Assembly: GCA_964445695.1 (NCBI GenBank)
Contig: CAYULF010000015.1
Location: forward strand, 62,001 to 126,000
Length of the DNA: 64,000 nt
Direction of reading: 5' to 3'
From: JAUIKM01 sp964445695
GTDB taxonomy: Bacteria; Bacteroidota; Ignavibacteria; Kapaibacteriales; UBA7675
Part shown: piece by piece, positions 46,401 to 54,649 of the stretch
Layout of the letters: each line of letters opens with the position of its first letter
Numbering within the stretch: position 1 is the stretch's first letter
The notes under the pieces: generated by a model
Database searches by the model: none
What the model saw: only the letters and a program-made list of their open reading frames with translations
What the model was told of the DNA's origin: nothing
Position numbers and translations under genes: made by a program

Positions 46401-48250
46401 ATCTGTCCAACGTGCGGCGCATTGCCTGCGGCGATAAACACAGCATGGCGCTGCTGGCCGACGGTACGGTTCGCACCTGGGGCTGGAACCTCTATGGCCA
46501 GCTGGGCGACGGCAGCAATACCGACCGTACCGCGCCTGTCGCAGTCACGGGGCTTATCGACATCCAGACGATTTCCGCCGGTCGGTTCCACAGTACCGTG
46601 CTGCTGGACGACGCGACGGTTGAAGCCTTTGGTCGCAACGACAGCGGTCAGCTGGGCGACGGCACAACAACCGATCGCAATGTACCCGTCGCCGCGATTA
46701 ACATCAGCGGCGTTGCCGATCTGGGCGGCCACGGATGGCATTCAATCCTTGTTAAACAGGACGGCTCGGTCTGCGCCTCCGGCTACAACTATTCAGGGCA
46801 GATCGGGAACGGCACAACGAGCAACACGACGCAGTACAGTTGTCAGGAGGCCTTTGCGTCGATGACGGACAATCTGTTTGTCGACGGCGGTTATCTGCAC
46901 TCCGTCGGCCTGCGAGTTTCCGCCGGTACGGTTTATACCTGGGGCCGCAATAACTTCGGTCAGCTGGGCGACGGCACGACCGTCGACAAGTTAACGCCGA
47001 CGCTTGTGCCCGGATTAAGCACCGTACAGTCGATCGATGCCGGCTATGAACACAACTTTGCAATCAAAACAAACGGCGAGCTGTGGGCATGGGGGAACAA
47101 CGCGCAGGGCCAGTTGGGTATCGGCAACACGCTGCAACAGAATTCACCTGTGCAGGTGACGGCCCTGAGCAATGTCATCGATGTCTCCGCCGGCGTCGGC
47201 CATAGTGCGGCGGTCACCAGCGACGGCCGGGTGCACACCTGGGGGGACAACTTCTACGGCCAGCTCGGCAACGGCACGACAACAGACAGTGATGTGCCCG
47301 TTCTTGTGTCCGGTTTAACCGACGTCGTGGACGTGGCCGTCGGCCTGTATCACACGCTGGCGTTGAAAAACGACGGTACGGTCTGGGCCTGGGGCTACAA
47401 TAACTACGGCCAGATCGGCAACGGGACAACCACCGCCAGCATCACGACGCCGGTACGCGTCGGCTCTATCGGCGAAGTTGAAAAGGCGATTTCCGTCGAG
47501 GCCGGCCAGTATCACAGCATGGCGCTGTTAAGTACCGGTCAGGTGTTAACCTGGGGCTACAACGGACTGGGCCAGTTGGGCGACGGCACACTTGTGGACC
47601 GCAATACGCCCGGCGTGGTGACCGGCCTGGCGCCCGTGGTTAAAATTACCGCCGGCGGGTATCACAGCACAGCTCTGAGCGATAACGGCGAAGTCCACGG
47701 CTGGGGATTCAATGCAGTGGGCCAATTGGGCGACGGCCTGAATACCACACAGCAGTTAACGCCCGTGACGGCTACAGGAGTTAACGATGCGGTCGATATT
47801 GGAGCCGGTGTTTTTCACGGCATCATTCATCGCGGCGGCGGTACGGACTGCTGTTCGGGCTATAATATTTACGGCCAGCTGGGCGACGGCACTACGGCAG
47901 ACAAAAACGTCTACACCTGTCTCGCTCAAACCTTCCTGCGCCCGGGACAAGCCGACATTGATCTGGACCAACCGCATGCCGACATCGACCAGACGTTTGA
48001 CGGGCGTCTGCTGTTAACACCCAACCCGACCGACGGCGAAGTGATGATCGAGTTAAACAACCCGGGCAGCCGGGCCGTGCAGCTGATTCTGACGGACCTG
48101 ATGGGCCGCGAGCTGTATCGTTCGCCCTTGTTAAACAGTCCGAATATCGCTCTGCCGCTCGACATCGGAACATACACGCCCGGCGTTTACCTTGTGAAGG
48201 CCGTAACGCCGGACGGACGCATTGTCAGCGAGAAACTGGTTCTGCGTTAG
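43412..48250 (+). CDS. Secreted M12-type metalloprotease / double RCC1 propeller with T9SS sorting domain
   Basis: The protein has 1612 residues. It has a signal peptide (about 1-22), a propeptide-like domain (75-190), and a reprolysin-type zinc protease with HETGHNFAANH (His390, Glu391, His394, His400). Two CARDB/Ig-like modules (about 470-560 and 682-795) flank a third beta domain (588-680). Then come fourteen RCC1-type blades (about 808-1506, motif WGxNxxGQLGDGT) and a T9SS type A sorting domain (about 1530-1612, LLTPNPTDGEVMIEL ... GVYLVKAV). Fourteen blades would make two seven-bladed propellers, and the 7th and 14th blades share C.SGYN..GQ.G.GTT, as expected if each closes a ring. SD GGGAGAG precedes the ATG. 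Predicted cell-surface or secreted protease. Confidence 0.9.
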   Translation: MSRLTHLLIACAVLLNSHVLLAQYQPHADDAAKSKAIHSHSPISHGGSATKYGEGLFRQLERPAAATQAVPLYAAFFTMSAVEFDEFDSRPAVDVYLKNFELSPGHAVNLQLRTFNLLAADTRVVAGTADGDVPIKHDRALFMAGVVEGYPGSFVYLSVFPEYTLGYVEFDDEAKGIYERYVIGPLDHTPGHQSVMAVCSEKYLDLDNHEHDDHFCTTNDEPMNEGRFEQLLTEYGGATHKHGSDKIQIDETPLDVPVAIECDNEYYNDHQQNISRTVNYSLSVMGACSAVYSRDLNVLLTVPYIRVWTTEDPFPGTNTSAGLSEVRSYWNANMGYVERALVHLFSGAFGGGRAYIGGLCNTVQYAVSGVNYLSTYPPTGYLYDIYLVSHETGHNFAANHTQNCFWNPPVDSCSLGGGGTSCLTAPNMRLGTVMSYCNPRRNHFHPRVSTYMRNYTEGRACVHPVADAYADDLEVTAMSFPANGGIYGSLASVTPTARFRNAGSNNQSNITVRYDIRESTTNTVVATSTQLINTLNAGAETDVVFSALSLTTPGTYDGVATIELAGDENELNNIFSRPFQIIPTLAGAVTLNYPNGGDTLCADTTINITWTISGSISFVRIEWTPDDGETWYDVISKTDAGTGSYAWVVPTFTTDEARVRVMNWENSAVVDQSAGNFSIIGKYDAQPVEYTIPAPNTALHSPFRPTVSVRNNGTQQLTDVPLRVRIRHRVLNHDVYERTLTLSDLAPGESKTVVFPKATGFPIASGANYNEFSIFTTVLDDQDTEPWNDSLSRYFDISNDNPIVEAGNYHSMAILPSDGSVWAWGHNFYGQLGNAAYGARSRPVRMLNVSGAVELAGGAYTSYVLLNDGTVWSCGYGYYGQLGTGTVWDRNELEEITALSDITTIAAGRFHAFALENDGTVWAWGRNGDGQLGDGTITQRDMPVQVNISDVVMLAAGESHTLALKADGTVWAWGANANGQLGIPLLSGSRVPVQIPNLSNVRRIACGDKHSMALLADGTVRTWGWNLYGQLGDGSNTDRTAPVAVTGLIDIQTISAGRFHSTVLLDDATVEAFGRNDSGQLGDGTTTDRNVPVAAINISGVADLGGHGWHSILVKQDGSVCASGYNYSGQIGNGTTSNTTQYSCQEAFASMTDNLFVDGGYLHSVGLRVSAGTVYTWGRNNFGQLGDGTTVDKLTPTLVPGLSTVQSIDAGYEHNFAIKTNGELWAWGNNAQGQLGIGNTLQQNSPVQVTALSNVIDVSAGVGHSAAVTSDGRVHTWGDNFYGQLGNGTTTDSDVPVLVSGLTDVVDVAVGLYHTLALKNDGTVWAWGYNNYGQIGNGTTTASITTPVRVGSIGEVEKAISVEAGQYHSMALLSTGQVLTWGYNGLGQLGDGTLVDRNTPGVVTGLAPVVKITAGGYHSTALSDNGEVHGWGFNAVGQLGDGLNTTQQLTPVTATGVNDAVDIGAGVFHGIIHRGGGTDCCSGYNIYGQLGDGTTADKNVYTCLAQTFLRPGQADIDLDQPHADIDQTFDGRLLLTPNPTDGEVMIELNNPGSRAVQLILTDLMGRELYRSPLLNSPNIALPLDIGTYTPGVYLVKAVTPDGRIVSEKLVLR

Positions 48251-48278
48251 AATCATATTGCTTAGGGGATCGTCACAC

Positions 48279-48311
48279 GGCCCGACCTTTCGGCGATGGT
48301 CGGGCCTTTTT
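48279..48311 (+). terminator. Terminator of the RCC1/metalloprotease gene
   Basis: A perfect 9-bp stem, GGCCCGACC / GGTCGGGCC, is followed by TTTTT, 28 nt past the stop. Confidence 0.85.
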
Positions 48312-48361
48312 GTGGCTCTCTCTCGCGTTTTTCTGCTTGCGGGCGGCCGTCGCCGTGTATG

Positions 48362-48432
48362 TTGCGGGAGTCGAACCATCAGAAGGTTCGGCCGCGCCAC
48401 GCTGTGGAAGTCCCGCAAGCAGGGGAGTGCCA
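48362..48432. repeat. GCGGGAGTCG structured element, copy 2
   Basis: TTGCGGGAGTCGAA, a spacer with CGGCCGCGCC, GGAAGTCCCGC and AGCAGGGGAGT. Counterpart of 25683-25745, with the spacer diverged. Confidence 0.45.
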
Positions 48433-48468
48433 TGCTGAAAAAATTCCAACTCCCGATCCTGTGTGTCT

Positions 48469-48527
48469 GATCGCTTTGAGCTGTCGCTTCGCGCCATCTC
48501 AGGCTCTTCTGACTTTTTTGTTCGTCA
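48469..48527 (+). repeat. Dispersed intergenic hairpin element, copy D
   Basis: TGATCGCTTTGAGCTG, a spacer with GCTTCGCGCC, CTCAGGCTCTTCTGAC and a T6 run with GTTCGTC. Confidence 0.7.
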
Positions 48528-48654
48528 ATGCGTTTCCGGCTTGGAGTCTTTGCGTCTGTTTCAAGTCATCACATCCATAACTCCAGGACCGCTTCAAATC
48601 CTCGCGTCCGCGTCTCCGAGTCCAGCCGTCGAACAACGTGCATCAGATCACCCG

Positions 48655-48716
48655 GTGATAAACAAAAGCAAAAAGCAAGCCGCCGAACCCAGGGTGAGGA
48701 GGCGAAGCGCCTCAGT
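48655..48716 (-). repeat. Dispersed intergenic element, reverse-oriented relative
   Basis: Plus strand TGATAAACAAAAGC is followed by GAGGCG-AAG-CGCCTC, a perfect 6-bp hairpin. Reading the minus strand gives hairpin, then GCTTTTGTTTATCA, the order seen in the other members. Confidence 0.5.
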
Positions 48717-48927
48717 GTTTAGCCCCGCAGCGAGAATTAAACATGTGGGCCGCACGACCTGCGTTGGCATGGCGCAAATAAACTGGCAATGTATTCCGCC
48801 TTGTTGTATCTTGTGCATTCTCCTGTATGCCGGTTTTATGTAATTACCTTTTTGTATCATCACCGAAGTAGCCACTGCCGCAAGGGCGCATGAATCAACG
48901 CTTCGGTGCAATCAAAGGACCTGCCGT

Positions 48928-49305
48928 ATGTCTGCCGGAACCAATCCTGTTAACTGGTTTGAAATTGCCGTTGAGGATATGAATCGCGCCAAGAGTTTTT
49001 ACCAGGCTATGCTGGAAGTTGAACTGTCCGATCAGAATATGGGACCCGCCGAGATGGCGTTTTTTCCCTTTGTTGAAAATGCCGCCGGCTGCCCCGGAAC
49101 GCTGATCAAAACCGAGGGATACGAGCCCGCGCCGGTTGGAACCATCATCTATTTTCACGTGTCCGATATCGACGCCACCTGTGCACGTGCCGTGGCAAAC
49201 GGCGGCGAAGTCATCGTGCCGAAAATGGACATCGGCGAGTATGGTGAGATTGCCCAGATTCGCGATACTGAAGGCAATCGCATCGGACTGCACTCCGCTC
49301 CCTGA
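48928..49305 (+). CDS. VOC family protein
   Basis: The protein has 125 residues, one VOC domain: WFEIAVEDMNRAKSFYQAML and the closing IAQIRDTEGNRIGLHS. The ATG is at 48928 with a CAAAGGACCTGCCGT stretch upstream (AGGA about 8-9 nt before). It stands alone. One of four single-domain VOC proteins in this window; substrate unknown. Confidence 0.85.
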   Translation: MSAGTNPVNWFEIAVEDMNRAKSFYQAMLEVELSDQNMGPAEMAFFPFVENAAGCPGTLIKTEGYEPAPVGTIIYFHVSDIDATCARAVANGGEVIVPKMDIGEYGEIAQIRDTEGNRIGLHSAP

Positions 49306-49542
49306 CGAATGCCCGCATCTGCTTAACGAGCGATTTTACACAGCGCCTGCGCCCGCAATCACAGCCGGGTGGAGGCGTTGCTGTTTTAATTACCCCGTCC
49401 ACGACTGCTCCGGTTCGGGGCTTTTGCGCGAAATGTGTATTTTTGTGGCTTGTGTAAATGCGGATGCGGCCCTGCCGTGTTTTCTCGGCGCTGCATCCGG
49501 CTTAACAATTTGACTTCCGATACAATTTGAACGGGGTACTCC

Positions 49543-50982
49543 ATGCCGGCCTGGAATCGATGGAACATTCGGTGTTTAACACTTTGCCTGTTTTTTGCGC
49601 TTGGTTTGGGCGTCGCACAGGCGCAGGACGAAAACGCCGAATTTTTGCTGATTTCGGATATTCACTTCAACCCCTTTGGCGATTCCACTTTTACGCGCGC
49701 GCTGGCCAATGCCGACGTGAGCGAATGGGAAACGATGTATAAAAACCAGTTTAAGGATGGATTGGTCAGTACCTACGGCTACGACTCCAACTTCTGGTTA
49801 ATGCAGTCCGCCCTGGAAAACGCCAGCTCGGAAGTCGAAAATCCGATGTTTATCATTTATCCCGGCGACTTCCTGGCGCATGAGTGGTATTCGCAGTATA
49901 CCGCATGTTTCGGCGGCAACGACGGTTACGCGGCGTTCACGCAGAAAGTCATTGCGTTTATGGGACTGCAATTTGACAAGTACTTTAAAGGCGTGCCCGT
50001 CATCCCGACTCTGGGAAATGACGATGCGCTCTGCGGCGACTACATGATCCAGGCAGGCGGACTGTTCCTTAAACAATTTGCCGAAACCTGGACGCCTTAC
50101 ATGCACCTGCCCAAACACGAAGTTGATATTGTGCGCGACGACCTTGCCATCGGCGGTTATTACAAACGTTCGATCCCCGGTATGCCGCGCCACACCATGA
50201 TTGTGCTTAACACAGTTTTCATGCATCCCGGCTATCCGGCAAGTACCTGCGCCGACGGCGAGCCCTTCCGCGGCATGCAGATTTGTGATAAACGCCCCAA
50301 TTCGATCTGTGAATTGCAGTGGCTCCGCAATGAACTTGCCGCGGCGCAACGCGAAAAACAGAAAGTCTGGCTGCTCATGCACATCCCGCCCGGACTTAAC
50401 GCCTATTCGACCGGTCAGTCCGGCGCGGCCGTCGGTTTCTGGGAGCAGGACGCCATGGACTATTTTATTCGTTTGCTGGAAGAATTTCCCGGCGTTGTCC
50501 AGTTCTCCTTTGCCGGTCATACGCACATGGACGACTATCGCGTGATTAACTACGAGGGCGGTGAACTCTTGACAAAAATCGCGCCTGCAGTCAGTCCCAT
50601 CTTTGACAACAATCCTGCTTTTCAGGTCTATGAATTCGGCCGCAAGAGCGGAGCTATTCACGACTACGACACCTACTACTTAAACATCGGTCGTTCCGGC
50701 GCCCGGCGCCAAACGATTCCGACCTGTTACTTTCCGAATGCCGCCTACGTCGACGCCGACAACTGGGAGGAAGAGTACGAGTTTAACAATGCGTACAACC
50801 AGGAGGGATTGACCGCCGCGGCCGTGACTGCCATTATGAAGAATAATATCGATCGTCAGCAGTACGGCAAGTATTATGGCGTCGGCTCGGCCAAAGTAAC
50901 GCCCGGCATTCTGGCGCAACTTAAGGTGTACGGCTGCTGCGTCGTCAGCGCCACGCCTGCGCAGTATTCGGTGTGCAACTGA
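49543..50982 (+). CDS. Secreted calcineurin-like metallophosphoesterase (acid sphingomyelinase-like)
   Basis: The protein has 479 residues with a signal peptide (about 1-28, ending VAQAQ). Dimetal phosphoesterase motifs appear in order: LLISDIHFNPFGD (D-x-H), IYPGDFLAHEW (GD-x2-x-H), PTLGNDDALCGDY (GND), LLMHIPPGLN (His) and FAGHTHMDDY (GHTH). The layout and the HIPPG/GHTH spacing resemble acid sphingomyelinase-like phosphodiesterases. It is predicted to cleave an extracellular phosphodiester; the natural substrate is unknown. The C-terminal about 60 residues have Cys pairs and no T9SS domain. It contains many GTTAA/TTAAC strings. Confidence 0.85.
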   Translation: MPAWNRWNIRCLTLCLFFALGLGVAQAQDENAEFLLISDIHFNPFGDSTFTRALANADVSEWETMYKNQFKDGLVSTYGYDSNFWLMQSALENASSEVENPMFIIYPGDFLAHEWYSQYTACFGGNDGYAAFTQKVIAFMGLQFDKYFKGVPVIPTLGNDDALCGDYMIQAGGLFLKQFAETWTPYMHLPKHEVDIVRDDLAIGGYYKRSIPGMPRHTMIVLNTVFMHPGYPASTCADGEPFRGMQICDKRPNSICELQWLRNELAAAQREKQKVWLLMHIPPGLNAYSTGQSGAAVGFWEQDAMDYFIRLLEEFPGVVQFSFAGHTHMDDYRVINYEGGELLTKIAPAVSPIFDNNPAFQVYEFGRKSGAIHDYDTYYLNIGRSGARRQTIPTCYFPNAAYVDADNWEEEYEFNNAYNQEGLTAAAVTAIMKNNIDRQQYGKYYGVGSAKVTPGILAQLKVYGCCVVSATPAQYSVCN

Positions 50983-51552
50983 GTTGTATGCGGCATGTGT
51001 TTAACATTGTCGCGCGCATGATCGCTTTGAGCCCTGCGCGTTGCTTCGGTCTCAGGCTCTTTTGATGTTCTTGTTTGCCGGCGAGTGTCAAACCGTCGTG
51101 CCGCAGGTTCGTCCCGCAGCTTTCAGATTTCACTCTTTCCATCTGTGAAAAGTCCACCAGGGGGCGTCGATTCAGTTCGGCGTCCCTTTTTGTTTGGCGT
51201 AAACCGTCACCCTTCCTTGTATTTACCGTGGTCAGTCGCCGCTCGCTGGATCGTTGGGCCACTGCCGCACATTCTTCCACAGTGTTATTGACCGGCAATT
51301 TCGTTCCTTCATGGGTGCTTTGTTGCAGCGAACTGCTGCACCGGACTCTTGTTCAAGCCATCTGTTTGGCGGTCTGTCGCCTGCATTCTGCGCCTGACGG
51401 TCTTTGGCTGGAGAGCTGCCGCGGCCGCAGACGTCGTGCCGCGATGGTGTTTTTCAGCAAAAAATGCGCCGGCGCGTAACAATCGCCGTAAGCGCTGCAT
51501 TTCTGAGCGCATGACGATCTTTTAATCTCGGCTTTATTGGAAAGAGGACAAC
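50983..51552. other. Intergenic region
   Basis: 570 bp with dispersed element copy B at 51018-51080 and no supported frame. The remainder shows no recognised RNA or promoter match. Confidence 0.4.
51018..51080 (+). repeat. Dispersed intergenic hairpin element, copy B
   Basis: TGATCGCTTTGAGCCCTG, spacer, TCTCAGGCTCTTTTGATG and TTCTTGTTTGCCGGCG. Its first 45 nt are nearly identical to copy A. Confidence 0.7.
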
Positions 51553-52965
51553 ATGACGTACCCAAAAATGTCTGTCGCTCTCCTGGCCGGTTTGTTTACA
51601 TCCGTGTTGCAATCCACCGTGCCTATCGAGAGTTTTAGCCAGAGTCCGGAATTACCGGAAACGCCTTTCAACTATGCCAATCAGGTGCTGCCCGGCCACT
51701 TCAACAACACGCCGGTCAATACGCCGGCCGACAATCCGGTTACGGACGCCGGCGCCACGCTCGGGCGCGTGCTGTTCTACGATGTAAATCTCTCCGCCAA
51801 CAACTCGACGGCTTGCGCCTCCTGTCACGTGCAGGAAAAGGCATTTGTCGACGGTACCGTGTTCAGCGAGGGTTTTGAGGGCGGATTGACGGGCCGCAAT
51901 TCCATGGCGACGGCCAACCTGGCCTACGATGACAGCGGTTTTTTCTGGGATGAGCGCGCCAATACGATCGAAGAGCAGGTCCTGATGCCCATCCAGGACG
52001 GCACGGAAATGGGTATGACGCTCGAAGCCCTCGAGCGTAAACTCGCCGACGTGTCCTACTATCCGGGGCTGTTTGAAGCGGCCTTTGGGTCGCCTGAAGT
52101 CACGAGCGACCGGATCTCCAAGGCGCTGGCGCAGTTCCTGCGTTCGATGATTTCCTACCGTTCGCGCTACGATGAAGGCCTGACGATGACGCGCAACCCG
52201 ATGACGCCGTTCCCGAACTATTCCAATTCCGAAAATCTCGGCAAAACGGTCTTCATGCAAAACTGTGCGCGCTGCCACTCCGGTCCCGTGATCCACAGTC
52301 CCGGCTCGCGCACCAATGGCCTGGGCGATTACGGCGACGACCACGGCAAGTTCGACGTCACCGGCGTGCCGACCGATTTCAACTCCTTTAAGTCGCCTTC
52401 GCTGCGCAATATTGAGCTGACCGGTCCCTATATGCACGACGGCCGCATGGAAACGCTGGAAGAAGTGGTGGAGCACTACAGCAGCGGCATCAGGGGCAGC
52501 GGTCCCGGCCCCGGCGGCGGTCCGGTGCCAGGTTTCCCGCCGGGAGGTTTTAACTTCAGCGAAGAGCAAAAAGCGGGTCTGGTGGCATTCATGTTGACTT
52601 TAACGGACCAGGCCTTTGTCAGCGATCCCAAATTCAGCGATCCGTTTACCGGCACACCGACCAGTGTAGAGTCCGGCATGCTCCCGGCCCACGCCTCGCT
52701 TGAAGCGCCGTATCCGAATCCGGCCAACTCCTTCAGCACGCTGTCCTTCAACGTGTCGCAGGTGGTGAATGTTAAACTGGAAATTCGCGACGTTCGCGGC
52801 AACCTCGTCGCCGAGTTGTTTAACGCGGATGCTTTCAGCGGCGCACAAACGCTCAACTGGAACGGACGCCTGGCCAACGGCGCTCAACTGCCGGCGGGAT
52901 CATATCTGCTGATTCTGCATGCCGGCGACGAGCAGTTCCAACGCCAGATCGTCTGGACGCCCTGA
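51553..52965 (+). CDS. Di-haem cytochrome c peroxidase/MauG family with T9SS sorting domain
   Basis: The protein has 470 residues with an N-terminal hydrophobic export signal. Two c-type haem motifs are visible: CASCH at residues 88-92 and CARCH at 238-242. The surrounding family motifs are present (GRNSMATANLAYDDSGFFWDE, MPIQDGTEMGM, FKSPSLRNIELTGPYMHDGR). The C-terminal about 90 residues (YPNPANSFSTLSFNVSQ ... AGSYLLILHAGDEQFQRQIVW) form a FlgD-Ig-like T9SS sorting domain, implying transport across the outer membrane. Typical bacterial CcpA is periplasmic, so a surface or extracellular peroxidase/MauG-like role is inferred. Confidence 0.9.
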   Translation: MTYPKMSVALLAGLFTSVLQSTVPIESFSQSPELPETPFNYANQVLPGHFNNTPVNTPADNPVTDAGATLGRVLFYDVNLSANNSTACASCHVQEKAFVDGTVFSEGFEGGLTGRNSMATANLAYDDSGFFWDERANTIEEQVLMPIQDGTEMGMTLEALERKLADVSYYPGLFEAAFGSPEVTSDRISKALAQFLRSMISYRSRYDEGLTMTRNPMTPFPNYSNSENLGKTVFMQNCARCHSGPVIHSPGSRTNGLGDYGDDHGKFDVTGVPTDFNSFKSPSLRNIELTGPYMHDGRMETLEEVVEHYSSGIRGSGPGPGGGPVPGFPPGGFNFSEEQKAGLVAFMLTLTDQAFVSDPKFSDPFTGTPTSVESGMLPAHASLEAPYPNPANSFSTLSFNVSQVVNVKLEIRDVRGNLVAELFNADAFSGAQTLNWNGRLANGAQLPAGSYLLILHAGDEQFQRQIVWTP

Positions 52966-53022
52966 GCCGCTTAAACACACTGACAATTTTCCCTGATGGG
53001 AACGTTTGAACCTGACTGTACG

Positions 53023-53065
53023 ACGGCGCGTGCCGGGAGACCATTCTTCCGCTCGCGCCGTTTTT
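53023..53065 (+). terminator. Terminator of the cytochrome c peroxidase gene
   Basis: A perfect 8-bp stem, ACGGCGCG / CGCGCCGT, is followed by TTTT. The trailer ATTGTTTGTCACTGTGTTT matches the tail of dispersed element copy A. Confidence 0.75.
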
Positions 53066-53095
53066 ATTGTTTGTCACTGTGTTTAATGTTTCCCG

Positions 53096-54358
53096 TCACT
53101 CTTTTTCTTCAGGTTTGAGCAGGGCTTTGACCTCGGCGCGCAGTTCCGTCATGGCCTCCGCTGAAAAACCGTTGCAGAACCAGCGCACGGCGCCTTGTTC
53201 GTCGATCAGACAAAAAGTCGGGTACGATCGTGCGCCAAAGCTGGAGTCGAGCGCGCTGTTGCTCAGTACCTGCGGCCAGGCGATGTCGTGTTTTTCCACA
53301 TAACGCCGCATGCGCTCGTGGCCGCCTTCTTTGTTGTCCGTTCTGTTAATCCCGACAATCTGCAGGCCGAGTCCGCCGAATTCCCGGTGCAGGTCCTTGA
53401 GCGTCGGCACCGCAAGTTGACAGGGCGCGCAGTTGATGTACCAGAAGTCCAGCAGATATACAGTCCCCGGGCCCGGCGCAAGTTTAAAGTCCGCGCCGCT
53501 TAACAGGCTTGCCTGCAGTGGCGGCGCCTGTGATCCCACCGTCAGCGGCTCAATCACCGGGCGCTTGCGTTTGTGAAAATCAATGAAGTTCAGAATTTCA
53601 TAGTCGTCGGGTATCGAATAGTCGCTGATTTCAGCGTCGATGTCACCCGCCGGATTCAGCTCCATGTCGTGAATCTGCAGTATGGTGTATTGCGTCGTTG
53701 AGCCCAGATCGTAGAATTCTTCGAATACCTTCAGCCGACGCTCGGCGTCGTAGATGAGGCGACTGTATATGTGCGATCCCGCCCCGCCGAAGGAGCCGGC
53801 GTTCTGCAGCAAGATGTTAATATCGCCGGTTTTACTGTTCTCGGAGAGGGCAAAACCTGTTAAGTCATGCGCGTTATTTTCCTGCGTCATGCCCAGCAGC
53901 AGCTCCTTTTTCAGCGCAAAGCTGTTTGCCTCCATGTTTGTGTATTCAATGTTGCCGCGCAGGGGCGACATGTAGAAGGCTTTTTGTTTGTCGTGGAAGA
54001 TCGCAATCAGAGTGTCGCCGCCGTCATACACAAACTCCACGCGTGCGCCGTTGTGGCGATAGTCCATGCGGAAGTGGTATTCAAAGGCGCTGTCCTGCGG
54101 CGCGCGTCGCAGCAGACAGCTGCCGTGGTAGCGGTTGGTGTCCTCGTAGCCCATGAATTTGTGTTCGTAGCTGAACTCAAAGCGCAGCGACTCGATGTCG
54201 GCGGCGGCATCCTGCGTCGCCTGCATCAGAGAGTGCAGTGCGGCTTTGTCCGTCGAAGCATTGCTCGCCAGTGCGTCTTTTACATCTTCGCGCACGCCGG
54301 CGGAGAGGAGGCCGCCGTTTATCAGTAGAATGAAAAATGCCGTCAACACTCGTGCCAT
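53096..54358 (-). CDS. Exported TlpA-like thioredoxin-fold protein with N-terminal lipid-carrier-like domain
   Basis: The protein has 420 residues with a signal peptide (about 1-21, VLTAFFILLINGGLLSA). Residues about 45-270 look like the DUF2092/outer-membrane lipoprotein-sorting type domain seen in Bacteroidota fusions (LRFEFSYEHKFMGYEDTNRY, FYMSPLRGNIEYTNME). The C-terminal about 140 residues are a TlpA/AhpC-type thioredoxin with the redox motif CAPC in FWYINCAPCQLAVPTL and the cis-Pro in ARSYPTFCLID. It is probably a periplasmic thiol-disulfide protein. The start is the ATG at 54358; a TTG 15 nt upstream opens the frame. Confidence 0.8.
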   Translation of the reverse strand: MARVLTAFFILLINGGLLSAGVREDVKDALASNASTDKAALHSLMQATQDAAADIESLRFEFSYEHKFMGYEDTNRYHGSCLLRRAPQDSAFEYHFRMDYRHNGARVEFVYDGGDTLIAIFHDKQKAFYMSPLRGNIEYTNMEANSFALKKELLLGMTQENNAHDLTGFALSENSKTGDINILLQNAGSFGGAGSHIYSRLIYDAERRLKVFEEFYDLGSTTQYTILQIHDMELNPAGDIDAEISDYSIPDDYEILNFIDFHKRKRPVIEPLTVGSQAPPLQASLLSGADFKLAPGPGTVYLLDFWYINCAPCQLAVPTLKDLHREFGGLGLQIVGINRTDNKEGGHERMRRYVEKHDIAWPQVLSNSALDSSFGARSYPTFCLIDEQGAVRWFCNGFSAEAMTELRAEVKALLKPEEKE

Positions 54359-54509
54359 GTGAACCCGTTCCAATGTTGTTGTTTACCGGATCTCCGTTTT
54401 ATCCGCTATCGACGACACAAAGTACACAACTCCGTCCCATTGGAGTATGTTTTCCGTGCGACGCATGCCGCGGATCGCAGCCCGGCTCCCGTCGACAGAC
54501 AAAGAAAAA

Positions 54510-54534
54510 GCCGCCGATACAAGGTACCGGCGGC
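54510..54534 (-). terminator. Minus-strand terminator, second of two
   Basis: GCCGCCG pairs with CGGCGGC, and TTTTTC follows on the minus strand. It backs up the terminator at 54584-54617. Confidence 0.6.
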
Positions 54535-54583
54535 CTCTTTCGTTCAACCGCCACCGCGAACAAAGCACGGCGCGAATTAAACA

Positions 54584-54617
54584 AAAGCTTGCCGGCAACG
54601 CTCTGCCGACAAGCTTT
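54584..54617 (-). terminator. Terminator of the poly-gamma-glutamate hydrolase gene
   Basis: AAAGCTTGCCGGCA pairs with TGCCGACAAGCTTT (one mismatch). On the minus strand it is followed by TGTTTAATTCG, the same trailer as after other terminators. Confidence 0.75.
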
Positions 54618-54649
54618 CAGGAGCACATCGTCTGTTTAACAATCTGCAA

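Larger units (their letters stand above)
48251..48927. other. Intergenic region rich in structured repeats
   Basis: It holds a strong terminator (48279-48311), the GCGGGAGTCG element copy 2 (48362-48432), dispersed element copy D and a reverse-oriented relative (48655-48716). No frame is supported. Confidence 0.5.
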
